Positions 47,040 to 59,693 of a stretch of DNA of 64,000 nt are shown here, piece after piece. The notes beneath the pieces are model-generated. The model saw nothing but the letters and a program-made list of their open reading frames with translations, made no database searches and was not told the DNA's origin. A program made the translations under genes and the position numbers. The stretch is from Zingiber officinale (lineage: Eukaryota; Streptophyta; Magnoliopsida; Zingiberales; Zingiberaceae): contig NC_055987.1 of assembly GCF_018446385.1 (NCBI RefSeq), forward strand, positions 29,704,202-29,768,201, written 5' to 3'. Numbering within the stretch: position 1 is the first letter of the stretch; the number at the start of each line of letters is the position of its first letter.

Positions 47040-47935
47040 AACCCCGCACAGCAACCTAAACGAGTTTGATACTAATTGATGTAGGGAGATGTAGACATAT
47101 TTACAGATGGCAGAAAAGAAAGGATGAACGGGAAATCGAAGGCCAACACAAAACTAGTCCTTAAAGAAAGACAAGAAGCTAGCTGGAGGCTTGTAGGGCC
47201 GGTCATAGGTGGAGGGAATGATTATCTGATAGTCAAATGGGAAACGGTCGGTAGATTTCATCTGGTCTATCTCATCCCCATTAAATTTGGACTCAGTGGA
47301 AGTGCACCAAAGCCCAGGGACAGACATAGGAGGTTGCGGAGAATCTACCATTGAAAACAAAGAAAGTGAGTAGAAGCGACACACGAATTCAACGAAGGAA
47401 AGAAAGAAGAACCTTACTGAGAAAGGTCACCGGCGAAGATGAGGAGGAGAAGCGTCATAGAGCGTGCTCGAAATCAAAAATGAAATCGCAAGGCAATGCG
47501 AAGGAGACGACGAGCAAATGAGGTTTTATAAACCTTGCAGCCGATCGATTTGAGTCGTCCGATTAAGGGTTGCGTAAAACTAGGATGAGATCTGGTTGTG
47601 GAATTTGAAAAGACGCCTATCACATTATCAGCAAATATCCGCCTGTCACGTCAAACGCGCCCACGTTTCGAGGAACGTGCACGTTGTCCGCTGGGGCGCT
47701 ATATAAAGGGGGTGGTCCATGCACCGGTGGAGGTACGTGTTATTCACTATTTATGTCTGTGTTTACTATTGATCCGTTTTCTTCCCTCTTTCTGGTAACT
47801 GACTTGAGTATCGGAGGGTCAACTCTGGGGATCCCTTTCCTAGCTCGGCACTGACGTTTCTTGTGTTGCAAAGCGGAGCGAGGTCTACATCTAGTCAACA
47901 CAGCAACCATACCCCCAGCTAGCCATCTTTCTGAT
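47040..47935 (+). mobile_element. probable Tat-type gypsy LTR relict
   Basis: A TATA box (TATATAAAG, 47700-47708) is followed by GACTTGAGTATCGGAGGGTC (about 47800-47820), the characteristic layout of Tat/Ogre LTR ends, and by CAACACAGC. No coding part is seen. The left limit is unclear. Confidence 0.5.
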
Positions 47936-47939
47936 TTTC

Positions 47940-48745
47940 GGACAGGATTAATATTTATTCAATTTTTCTTTCATCTCACTTTCTCTCTCCTTGTTTTCTC
48001 TCATTGTACTTTCTGTTTTCTCATTCTATCATCACACTTTCTTTCTTATCATACTCTTTCTTCTCAATCTCACCCATCATACCACTCTCTCCTCGTTTTC
48101 TCTCATAATCATTTCTCTCTTCATTCTCTCCCATTACACTTTCTCTCTCATCACATTTTCTCTCTCCTTATCATCTCTCACCATATTTTCTCTCCCATCA
48201 TGCTCTCTTTTCTCATTTTTTTTCTAATCACACTTTCTCTTTCATCACACTTTTTTGAATCGTATTTTCTCTTTCCTCAATATCTCTTATTACACACTCT
48301 TTCTTCTCATTTCTCTCGTCACACTTTCTCTCTTTTCATTCTCTCTCATCATAATTTTTCTTTCTTCATTCTCTTCCATGACACCTTTTTTCTTATCTTC
48401 TCTCATCATGTTTTCTATTCCATCACATTTTTCTCTCTCATTTTTTCTTATTATACTTTCTCTCTCAATACGCTTTCTCTCTTTTCAATCTCTTCCATTA
48501 CACACATTTTCTTCTTATTTTCTCTCATCACACTTTCTCCCTTCATTCTCTCCCATCACATTTTTTTTTCTCTCCTCATCCTCTCTCATTATGCTCTCCC
48601 ATCATATTCCTCATTTTTTCTCATCATACTTTCCTTCTTTTAGTTCTTTCTCATCACATTTTCTCTTATCATATTTTTTTCTCACATTTAACTTTCTCTC
48701 ACATTTAATATTTTTCTCTTATTTTACTCTAAGGGTAAAAAAAAT
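47940..48745 (+). repeat. polypyrimidine tract, (TTTCTCTC-ATCACAC)-like units
   Basis: About 800 bases in which the plus strand is almost entirely T and C, punctuated by CATCACAC/CATTACAC. Units of ~17-25 bases such as CTCTCATCACACTTTCTC recur with variation. The long open frame here (47861-48643) is a by-product of composition. Confidence 0.9.
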
Positions 48746-49340
48746 TTAATTTATTCTGATAAAAAATATTTAACTAATCAAATATTATATTTAAGAATCA
48801 TATCCATATGCTCATATTCATTTTCATTCTCCAATAATATAATTCTCATTCCTCCTATTTTTTTCTCATTTCCCCTATTTTTAGAAAAAAAACACAACGC
48901 CATCGTTGTCAAAGGATTCATTCAGTTGGGCAAAGTCTTCGCATTCCAATTTCAAAGGGACCATTCAAAGTCCAGGTTGTGCCACTTGAGCATGCGTTTT
49001 CAATATTCATGACGTACAGGACCATTAATGCTCAACCTTTCCAATGTCCAATCACCTGTTCGCCGGAGAATAGTTGCCACCCTTGACTCTTTCAAGTCCT
49101 TCGGCCAATATCTACTCAGTTTCACTTAAAAAATTCATATTAATTTGTTGATTCATCATTGTCAAAGGATTCATCCAGTTAGGCATAAGTATTCGCCATC
49201 CAATTTCAACATTGAGCATGTGTATCCATATTCATGACGCACAGGATCATCCCCCAATATGTATATATATCACACACAACCCCGAAAGCAGTAAATTCAG
49301 CACCAAATTAAAATTGAATTCGAGAGAGAACCAAGGAGCA
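48746..49340 (+). promoter_or_regulatory. 2-alkenal reductase upstream region with internal duplication and TATA box
   Basis: 48903-49030 and 49160-49250 are partial copies of each other (GTCAAAGGATTCAT, CCAATTTCAA, ATTCATGACG). TATATATAT (49262-49270) lies ~70 bases before the ATG and is the likely TATA box. Confidence 0.65.
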
Positions 49341-50796
<1,456 letters not shown>

Positions 50797-52053
50797 TGAT
50801 CTTATGAGTCATCTACAAACTACAGCTTTTGTATGGACCTCATGGTGGGTGTGAAATAAGATTAAAGACTCGAGAATTTGTTAAACGTGCAGTAGCTTTT
50901 TTTTAAAGGATTTTGGAGGAGCAACAATTGGTATGGTGTCTCTTTTCCTCTGCTTGGGTCTATTCTTAGAATGTTTTTCCTCCTCTTTTCTTGGTGGTGA
51001 ATGGTGATAGGGTATCCTCTGAAATGCAAACCTAATATTGATATCTGTAAATACTTACAGTGGGTGTTCGTAAATCCTTTTCTTCAGTTAGAAGAGTAAT
51101 CACACAATATCAAACTGCCCTTCAAAGCTTCACAAGTCATATCCCTTATCTCAAATTTGAACAAGTCATATCCCTTATCTCAAATTTGAATGTTCTTCTG
51201 ACAAGATGATATACTCTTCTCTTCACAAGAAGAGAGTTCTCACCCCTCACTTTCAGCAACCCTCTTTACACTTGGGTCAACTCCCTGTAAGGAAAGGGAG
51301 TTTAGTGGAATTTATGGAGTATGACAAGCAACTACTTTACTAGTGCCGCAATCCTCCCCACTACCAACACCTTTCATTTGTCCAAATCAACTAACAAAGA
51401 TCACGTAAAAATCTAATTATAAATACCATATTAAAACATCCAATTCAGACTAAAAAAAAAATTCATACTTAAAAAAAAAATAATTCGGGTGAAAATAAAC
51501 ATACTAAGCAATTAATGCTAGAAAAATTATTACATCTTACACATACGTTATTTCAAATAAATTGACCCCAACATACTTATCTAAGTTGGTTTACTTCTTC
51601 TATGTAAGTTGGTTTACTTCTTCTATTCATCTTTTATCACATATTTCAAATAAATTATTTACAATCACATTTTAAATATAAAAAAACTATATAATTAAAC
51701 TATCAGTGAATAAATAATAAAAATATAAATCTATTTTAATTTTATATTTTAACTAAAATCTATTTATTCTAATATACTTTCTTAATTATGCTCCATAAAT
51801 CAAATTATCTATCGCCAATAAAATCCATGCTAAAATAACATACACTAATTAGAATGGGCAGTGGATATCTAAATAGATAAATAATCTTTCATTAGTATTT
51901 TTTTTTAAAATAATTTTGAAGGAGCAGCAGTTACTCGAAGGGTTTAACTTGAACTGGATGCTGCATTGAACCTTACTAATGTAGATTGATGGATGCAAGA
52001 ACATTTTTTTTTTGCTAATTCGAGCAGAAATTTTCAGTGCAATGAACCTGATT
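50797..52053. other. spacer, no gene recognised
   Basis: Begins with the reductase 3' flank. A ~30-base direct duplication (CAAGTCATATCCCTTATCTC) lies at about 51132-51190. The rest is A/T-rich. Confidence 0.6.
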
Positions 52054-53187
52054 TCAATGCTCAGGGATCGCTTGAGATTTATCTGAGTGCAACCTCTTCA
52101 ACTTTGGTCCAAGATCCTCCTCGTGCACCTCCGCTGCATTCGGATTCTCTCGTGAAATCACCGTCTTCTTCAACACAGAGTCTCGTGGAGGCGCGAGAAG
52201 CGGCAGCCGGAAAGTTGGAATCTTGACGTTTTGTCCCTCGTCAGAACCAGCTGCAGGTACCGGAGCCGGCGGTGGCGGATTTTGTCCACCGACGAGTGCG
52301 CGTCTGGCAAAGTCCCCTATTTTTCTTGGCGAGCGCAAGTTTTTCCTGGGGGAGTACTGCAAGTTTCCTGCCTTCTCGTCACTCTCGGCCTCAAACGGCG
52401 AAGATGGTGGCGAATGGGCTGGTGGTCTTCGCTTCGGAGGTGATGGTGTGGGTGGCCGCAGGAGCGAGGTATGCTTTGGTGGCGGCGGTGGGGAAGTGTT
52501 GACCGAGCATATCTCCTCATCCGACGTCGACGAACGGCAGGCTTCACCGCTTAGTAGTACCTGACGGGGCAGTGGCGGGAGCGGACGGAGCTCCGGCGAC
52601 CGGAGCTTCCAGTACGTCGTGAAGCCTCCGGAAGCACAGCTCTCGCTCGTGTCTCTATGCGAGCTGCCGGCAACACCCACAGACAGTAACTCCGATCCAC
52701 CGAGAGAGGCAGCGGACGAAGGCGCGGCGGCGGAGATCTCCTGCTCGCCGGAAGAAGCTGCAGGGGGAGGGAAGAAGCGGATGCTATCGGACCCGACGTC
52801 GTTGTCGGCAACTCCTCCTTGACGATGGCGTAAGTGGAAGAAGAGCACGAAGGAGAGGACAAGGAAGGCGACGGCAAGGAGCGGGGTCGCGACGGCAGGG
52901 AGGAGGTTGGACGGAGAGCGGCGGGAGGGGGAGGTGGAAGAGGCGTCGGTCGTGGAGGAGACATTAACAGGAAAGGTAGGAAAGGCAGCGGTGGAGGACG
53001 CAGGAGGCGGATTCGGCGGGGAGGGTTCAAGAGGGAAGAAGGCGCCGAAGGTTGTGTGGGAAGATGAAGAGGAATAAGAGGATGAGGAGTATTTGGGGAA
53101 GAAAGGCTGATGAAGAGCCCTCCTGTTGTGAGTAGCAGTAGATGTAACAGTCAGCAAGAAGAAGAACAAGAAGGAGGAGGGAGCCAT
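52054..53187 (-). pseudogene. type I formin, amino-terminal half only (FH2 missing)
   Basis: A 377-codon frame runs from MAPSSFLFFFLL (signal peptide, residues 1-20) through a Ser/Pro-rich extracellular part and a membrane helix (about 95-118, then HLRHR) to a proline-rich FH1-like region (PPPPPKHTS; KLRSPELRPLPPLPR). This order is that of plant type I formins, which anchor actin nucleation at the plasma membrane. It ends GPKLKRLHSDKSQ then stop, where active formins have PKLKPLHWDK and ~400 further FH2 residues. No FH2 sequence lies downstream to 50,797. The HWDK tryptophan is replaced by Ser. It is a truncated copy that cannot nucleate actin; a short membrane protein could still be made. 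The leader (53188-53260) is pyrimidine-rich in the sense strand. Confidence 0.8.
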
Positions 53188-53844
53188 GGAGATAGAAAGA
53201 GGGACTGGGAGGTTGGGGAAGAAGAGCAGCAGGAGGAAGAAGGGTTTAGGGTCTACTGTACGCTTAATTGATTAGTCATTTCCTTGATGGCAACTAGCCG
53301 GTGCCAGGGTTGAGAGAGAGTGAGTGAGATCGAGTCTTGTCTGCTTGCTCAGAAGCAACAGAGGAGGTGTGGTTGCAACTTGCAAAGCGCCAGATGCCTG
53401 AGGACTGTGGTTTCTTCATGGCGTGACAGTGGCAGTCTGCCACCTCTCCGCTTTGGTGCTGAAGCCTGAAGATAACTGGACACCTTCGCATATGGGCAAA
53501 ATCTTTTATTAAATCAGTGAAAGGCGTTCTTTTAGTTTATCAAGTTCTATAAATTTATATTGTTTAAATTGCTGAAGCAGAACGGCCTTTCAAATTTTAT
53601 AAGAATTAGGAATCGTGCACACGGACGCGTGTAGAATATAATACATTGAAATTATATTTACTTTTTATAATAAAATTATATTAATTAAAGTATTTTAGTA
53701 TTAAAATATTAAAATAGAGTCATTAGGATAAAATATTTCTTTTACAAATTCAAATTATTTGGATCTTTGAAAATCCGAATTATTTTGATTTTCAAATGTC
53801 ATCCTTACATTCAGAATCAAGAATTAATTATTTGGGTAAGATTC
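53188..53844. other. formin-like gene upstream region and AT-rich spacer
   Basis: No gene. Minus-strand leader and promoter of the formin-like frame are expected in the first ~300 bases. Then comes A/T-rich DNA and the first copy of a short direct repeat (53806-53852) that reappears after the hAT element. Confidence 0.45.
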
Positions 53845-53852
53845 GTCAGACC

Positions 53853-56800
53853 CAGGGGCGGAGCCACGTTGATGATTGGTGGGGCAACTGCCCCACCTCA
53901 ATATTTTGCAAATGTCCATAGATATTATAGAATTACAATTTTGCCCCAGCAAAAAAGAAAAATAAAACTAGGGCACGTAAGTTGCAACCCTCGCTGCCCT
54001 CTCCCTGCGCGGCTATGCGCCGCGGCCGCCTGTGCAGCTGTGCTCCCTGAGACGAGAGGACCCCCTAATCCGGTAATCCCTATCCATCTTTATCGACAAC
54101 AACTCTAAGATTTTCTTCGCCCTCCTTTTCTTCCTCCGCTCCGATTCTCTAATCTCTAGTCTCCACCCTCCGCCGCCTCCGTAGCTTCTCCAAGTAGAAC
54201 CTCATCGACGACTCGACGAGGCTCTCTTTTACGGTGTCGACAGCCGACTTCCCTCCGCCTTGTCCCCGCCGCCACTCGTTGGATTCGACGACGCTACTGT
54301 GCTTGCCTCCACCATCCACCGTGTTGGACGTCATTCCCTAATTTCCACTGCTTTGTCCACGGATTCAAGACTTCGAGGACAGCTGGTATCTTCCCCAATT
54401 TCACTTATTACTGCTTGCAAGTTGGAATCCATTCCCTGATTTCTCTTATTATTTAGTAATTTTGGATTTTTGGTTGATTAAATATTATTGGCCTTACATT
54501 ATCCCAAACATAGTTCATAAATAGTTTGAAATAAATTCACAGAGGAAATCAAAGCATCAGTAAGTCAAGCATTACATCTATTTGGACACTTTGCTATGTT
54601 TGTAGAATAAAGATGCCAAGTGTGTTTAAATAACATGAGTGAATTGTATATCATGATTCAAAGTTATACCTTCACTCCAATTATCTGTAGAATGAACTGG
54701 TGCTGTTTATTATTACAAGGCAGAAATAATTTTCGTCTTTGTGCTCTATTGTGGCAAGACTACTATGTTAGTTTGGTGCATATTAAAGTGTTTCAATTCA
54801 CTCAACCTTCAATGGAAATGATATCAGAAGAAAAGCTTTGCTGCAAAAAATGAACATTTTTAACCAACAGTATCCATAGAATTTCTCATGTGCCATTGTC
54901 ACCAATTCTTTTGGCATGGAAAAAAGGGGCTTTTAAAAGAGAGGAGAAAGTCGATCTGATATTGTTGATTATGAAAATACAGATTCCTATGAAAGTCATG
55001 TTAATGAGTTACATAAGTTACATTACTAATTTACTAGTTAACTCATAGTGCAGTAAAATAACATATTTTTAAGACCAAGAAAGCGAACTTCTCGACTGAT
55101 CAAATTCTTGATTATGCAAATTGAGAAAAGAAGTTAACATTTTAATCTTGTAGAGGAACTTCCTTATCACATAGGCTTACGGTGTTGCATTTACTAGATA
55201 GTTGAGGACGTGAGGTGAATAAATAAGCGGAAAAAATAAGTGGTGGATGATTAGTGTCAGCTGTTGTTACAATTTTCTAGTTGCCATTATGCTATTATTG
55301 AAGCTTCTTTTGTTGTAGGGTTACATTTAAGTTAAGTAAATTATATTAAAATTTACAAATAATTGTTCATATGGCATTTTCTTTTTCTTCTTAACATTAA
55401 CAGGAATGGATAAATTTCTTAAAAGAAAGTCAATGGTAAATGAAGAAACAAGTCAAAGAGAAAAAAGTAATCTAGAGTTACAACATGTTCCCTTAAAAAA
55501 ATCTCAAGTTGAAATCAATTTGGATGATCTTCAATCAGATCCTGGGTTACGGGTAAAGATTTCAAACTATGATCCTAATGATCGGGAAAAAGTGAGAAGA
55601 GCTTACCTGCAGAAAGGACCTTGTCAACCTCGCAATCATAATTTTCCACAAAGAAAAATCGGTAAAGCATCAAGAAGATTTTGTCCATCTTGGTTTAATG
55701 AATTTGGAAATTGGTTAGAATATAGCATAAGTAAAGATGCTGCATTTTGTTTGTGTTGCTACTTATTCCGACCAGATTTTGGAAAACAAGTAGGTGGAGA
55801 TTCATTTACTTCAGTTGGGTTTACTAATTGGAAAAAAAAGAGATTTTTGTTAAACATGTTGGAAGTTCAAATAGCGCACATAATCAAGCTTGGCAGAAAT
55901 GTGTAGATTTGATGAAAGAAAGTCAACACATTGAAGTTGCTCTTACCAGGCAAACAGAGCAAGCTCGCAATCTTTATAGAGTCAGGTTAACTGCTTCAGT
56001 TGATTGCATACGATTTTTGTTACGCCAGGGGTTAGCTTTTCGAGGGCATAATGAATCTGAAAGTTCATTTAATCAAGGTAATTTTCTTGAACTTTTGAAA
56101 TTCGTTGCAGATCATAATGAAGATATAAAGAATGCAGTTTTACAAAATGCTCCGGAAAATAATCAATTAACTTCTCCTGAAATTCAAAAAGATATTGTAA
56201 ATGCTGCTTGTCTTGAGACTACAAATGCCATATTGAATGAACTTGGAGATGAAGTGTTTGCCATATTAGTTGATGAATCACGCGATATATCAGATAAAGA
56301 ACAAATGGCTATTGCTTTACGTTATGTAAATTTGAGAGGCATTGTTGTTGAACGTTTTCTTGGGATTGTTCATGTTGGTGATACTTCTTCCCTGTCACTA
56401 AAAAAAGCTATAGAATCACTACTTTCATATTATGGATTGAGTATAGCTAGAATTAGAGGACAAGGATATGACGGTGCAAGTAATATGCGAGGAGAGTTTA
56501 ACGGGCTCAAAAGTTTGATTTTGAAAGATAATCCTTTTGCATATTATGTTCATTGTTTTGCACATCAACTGCAACTTACTATTGTTGCAGTAGCAAAAAA
56601 TCATCTCCAAGTTGCTTCTCTATTTAATTTGGTTGCTATTGTAGTTAAAGTAGTTGGAGGTTCATGTAAAAGACAAGATATCTTTCGAGAGAAACGAATG
56701 GCTGAAGTTAAAAAAGCACTTGGAAATGGAGAAATTTTCAGTGGTCGTGGCTTAAATCAAGAATCTGGGCTTAAAAAAGCTGGTGATACTCGTTGGGGTT

Positions 56801-58627
56801 CACATTATGGCACATTGATGAGTTTAATTGTGCATTTTTCCATTGTTCTTGATGTTTTAGAATATGTAGTGGAAGATGGTGCTCATTCAGAACAAAAGGC
56901 TGAAGCTGCTGGTCTTTTGGATTCTTTAGAAACATTTGATTTTGCTTTCACTTTGCATTTACTGAAGAGCATTTTGGGTGTTACAAATGAACTTTCCCAG
57001 ATTTTGCAGAGAAAGAATCAAGATATTGTCAATGCCATGATACAAGTTAAAATCTCAAAAAAGAGATTGCAATTGATGAGAGATAATGGTTGGGATGATT
57101 TATTGAATGAAGTAATGATGTTTTGTAATTGCCATGATATTGTAATTCCAGACATGAATGAAGTTCGTGTTCTCAAAGGTAGATCAAGACGTAAAGCTCC
57201 AATTGTTACCAATTTACACTACTACAAGGTTAGTCTATTTTATGAAGTCTTGGATATGCAACTTCAAGAGCTTAATGATCGATTTACAGAAGTAAATACT
57301 GAATTGCTTCTTTGTATGGAATGTCTTAGCCCAGAAAATTTGTTTTCTGCTTTTGACAAGGAAAAGTTGCTTCAATTTGCTAATTTTTATCCCGCAGATT
57401 TTTCATCAATTGAGATTCTAGCATTAGGTAATCAGCTTGATAACTATTTTATGGATATGAACTCCAGTAAAGAGTTTGCAAATTTGAAAGGAATAGGAAG
57501 TCTTGCGAGAGAATTAGTTGAAACAAGAAGAGATATTGTATATCCATTGGTGTATAAGCTTATTAAACTTGCACTTGTGTTACCGGTGGCTACAGCAACT
57601 GTGGAAAGGGCATTTTCTGCTATGAAGATTGTGAAAAATCGACTTCGAAATCGAATGGGAGATCGGTGGCTGAATGATTGTTTGGTTACTTTTATTGAAA
57701 AAGAAGTTTTTGATACAATTGACAATGAATTAATATTACGTCGTTTTCAAAATATGTGTACTCGTAGGGAATTCTTGTAAAATATTTTGTTATGTAATTT
57801 TTGTATAATATATTGTGCTTTAAATATTTTGCTCCACTTGATAGAAGGGGGCTAGCTTCACAATTCTGGACAGAAAAATTTCGTGTATTGTATCTGTTAA
57901 GTCATTCAAATTTCAGATATGGCTACAAGCTTATTGTAAGGCCTTTTAATCCTACAAAAACTTTTATATTGTGGCTGCTGTTAAATACAGGAACTTAACC
58001 CTTTATTTAATTTTCCAGCTGATTTTCTTTGATCTATGCAAGAAAACAACAATTGAGAGTTGTCATTTCTACTAATCATGTTATTAAGGTGCTTCCTTCT
58101 TTTCTTTGACTTACCTTCTGTATTTAATAGAATCACATACAAAGCTATTTATCTTCTGTTATATGCAAATTCTTGCAAAAGATGTTCAAGGTCAGAAATT
58201 TTCCAACTAGCTTATTTACTTAGTTTTTACCACTATATAACTAGCTTACTTTGTCCAATTCTTTCCCAATTTAATTTATTAGATTCATATCCATCACCAA
58301 ATTGGTTAACAAATTCTATTTTGAGGTTCAGAATTGCTATTTTACATTGTGTGATACAAAGAACCAAATCTTCATGTGGGTTTAGTTGCTTAATCAATTA
58401 AGTTGCAAAATTGTACTATGACCTGGTGAATGATGCTTCATCTTTTCTGAGTAACTGTTTTTTCTGATACTGTACAAATTTATCAAAATTTTCTATGCTC
58501 ATTAGTCATTAATGTAACTTCTGTTTATATTTGTATCAGATCATTGAGGATCAAAAGCTCACCAACTTCATAATCAACAATGGCATTCATTGCCCCACCG
58601 GTTATAAGGGGCCTAGCTCCGCCCCTG
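53853..58627 (+). mobile_element. full-length hAT transposon, TTF/DUF4371 type
   Basis: The ends CAGGGGCGGAGC and the reverse of GCTCCGCCCCTG are inverted repeats. A perfect 8-bp duplication GTCAGACC flanks them (53845-53852, 58628-58635). Close to each end GGGGCAACTGCCCCACC and TTGCCCCACC add subterminal symmetry. The 4775-bp element carries a transposase gene (55406-57780) preceded by ~1.5 kb of leader with an expected intron ending at ACAG before the ATG. 53,980-54,330 is GC-rich and contains no recognised protein. Confidence 0.96.
55406..57780 (+). CDS. hAT transposase with TTF zinc finger and DUF4371, one frameshift
   Basis: From MDKFLKRKS the frame shows a TTF-type finger (RRFCPSWFNEFGNWLEYS, then AFCLCCYLF) up to GFTNWKKK. 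The rest continues in another frame from EIFVKHVGSSNSAHNQ to the stop at 57780. The switch lies at a run of eight A (55832-55839). One extra A would restore the frame and give about 791 residues. Candidate catalytic acids are in ILVDESRDIS and GQGYDGASNM, with VERAFSAMK in the hATC dimerisation domain near the end. The protein resembles zinc-finger MYM-type 1-like transposases common in plants. The shift could be a real mutation, a sequencing error in the homopolymer, or slippage; the rest of the frame is undamaged. Confidence 0.9.
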
Positions 58628-58635
58628 GTCAGACC

Positions 58636-59115
58636 CATGCAATAGTGCAATAATTCGAGTGTCACCCATACGTTCAAAATCAAGAATTAATTATTTGAGT
58701 AAGATTCATCAGACCCATACAATAGTGCAATAATGCAAAGGGTGACACTAGAGAATCACAGTAACAAATTACTATAACGAGCTTTCCTATGAAAAAAATT
58801 AATTTAATTTAATATTATACTTATCTTAGTAAAAAAAACTAAGAAAAATATATTTTTTAACATTGTCGGCCTAAAATATTTATAAAAACTTTTTTGATTA
58901 TAGTATTATCAATTCTAAGATGTGGAACTAAAGAGAACTACATTTTTTATATAAAACACTCTCTCTCCCTTACTCACTCTCCTTTTCTCTCTCTTTCTCT
59001 TGCTTTTGTGATCATGCATAATATTCGATCATCTAGATAACTTACTTTGTAAAAAATCTAGTTCTTAATCAATGGATCTATATTTTTTTTACTAGACAAC
59101 TTAACCGTACACTTA
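58636..59115. other. AT-rich spacer
   Basis: 58,670-58,725 repeats the DNA flanking the hAT insertion (AAGAATTAATTATTTGAGTAAG). A (CTCT)n-rich patch lies at about 58960-59010. No gene is seen. Confidence 0.6.
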
Positions 59116-59690
59116 GGCTATGTTTGGTTAGGCGTAATGTAATTGAGCTTGTAATGTAATCAAATTTGTAATTTAATGTAATGTAATCTTGATTACATTA
59201 CTACGTTTGGTAATGAAATATATGTAATCTTTGATTACAAAGGTGATTACATTCTTTTGGTTGGTGTCCATTATTTTTATAAGGAATGTAATTCGTATTA
59301 TTATAAAATGACAAAAATATCCACTTCTACCGGCGGGCGCTACATTTTTGTCGGAGTTTGCAGTCGCCGGCAGTCGTCGGCCGTCGATCGTCGGCCGTCG
59401 GTCGTCAACCACCGGGGGTGGCGCTAAACGGTGGCAGTGGCGGCGAGCGAAGATGGGCGACGACAGAGTAGGGGTATATTTGACATTCAAAATTTTGTTA
59501 AAAGATGACCTTGTAATGTAATCGGATTACAATATGTTTGTTTTGTAATCCAGATTACAAAACTTCATTACATTTTATAATCTAGATTATATTACATTAT
59601 AAGTTAAAAATAAAACCAAACAAAATAATCAGCCTTGTAATATAATCTGGATTACATTACAAGGCAGATTACACCCTACTAAACGCAACC
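59116..59690. mobile_element. PIF/Harbinger-like (Tourist-type) MITE
   Basis: The ends GGCTATGTTTGGTTAGGCGT and the reverse of the right end (GGTTGCGTTTAGTAGGGTGT) are inverted, and the trinucleotide TTA is duplicated outside (59113-59115, 59691-59693). Inner parts are rich in TGTAATGTAATC and its complement. The centre (about 59325-59470) is unusually GC-rich with GTCGTCGGCCGTCG repeats and may be captured sequence. Confidence 0.85.
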
Positions 59691-59693
59691 TTA

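Noticed and set aside
47861-48643. 260-codon open frame
   Set aside because: It lies in the polypyrimidine tract. The peptide is only F/S/L/H/I-rich low complexity, and two overlapping frames are equally open.
52223-53067. Several plus-strand frames opposite the formin-like gene
   Set aside because: They are GC-driven mirror frames of the proline-rich minus-strand coding sequence and show no domain.
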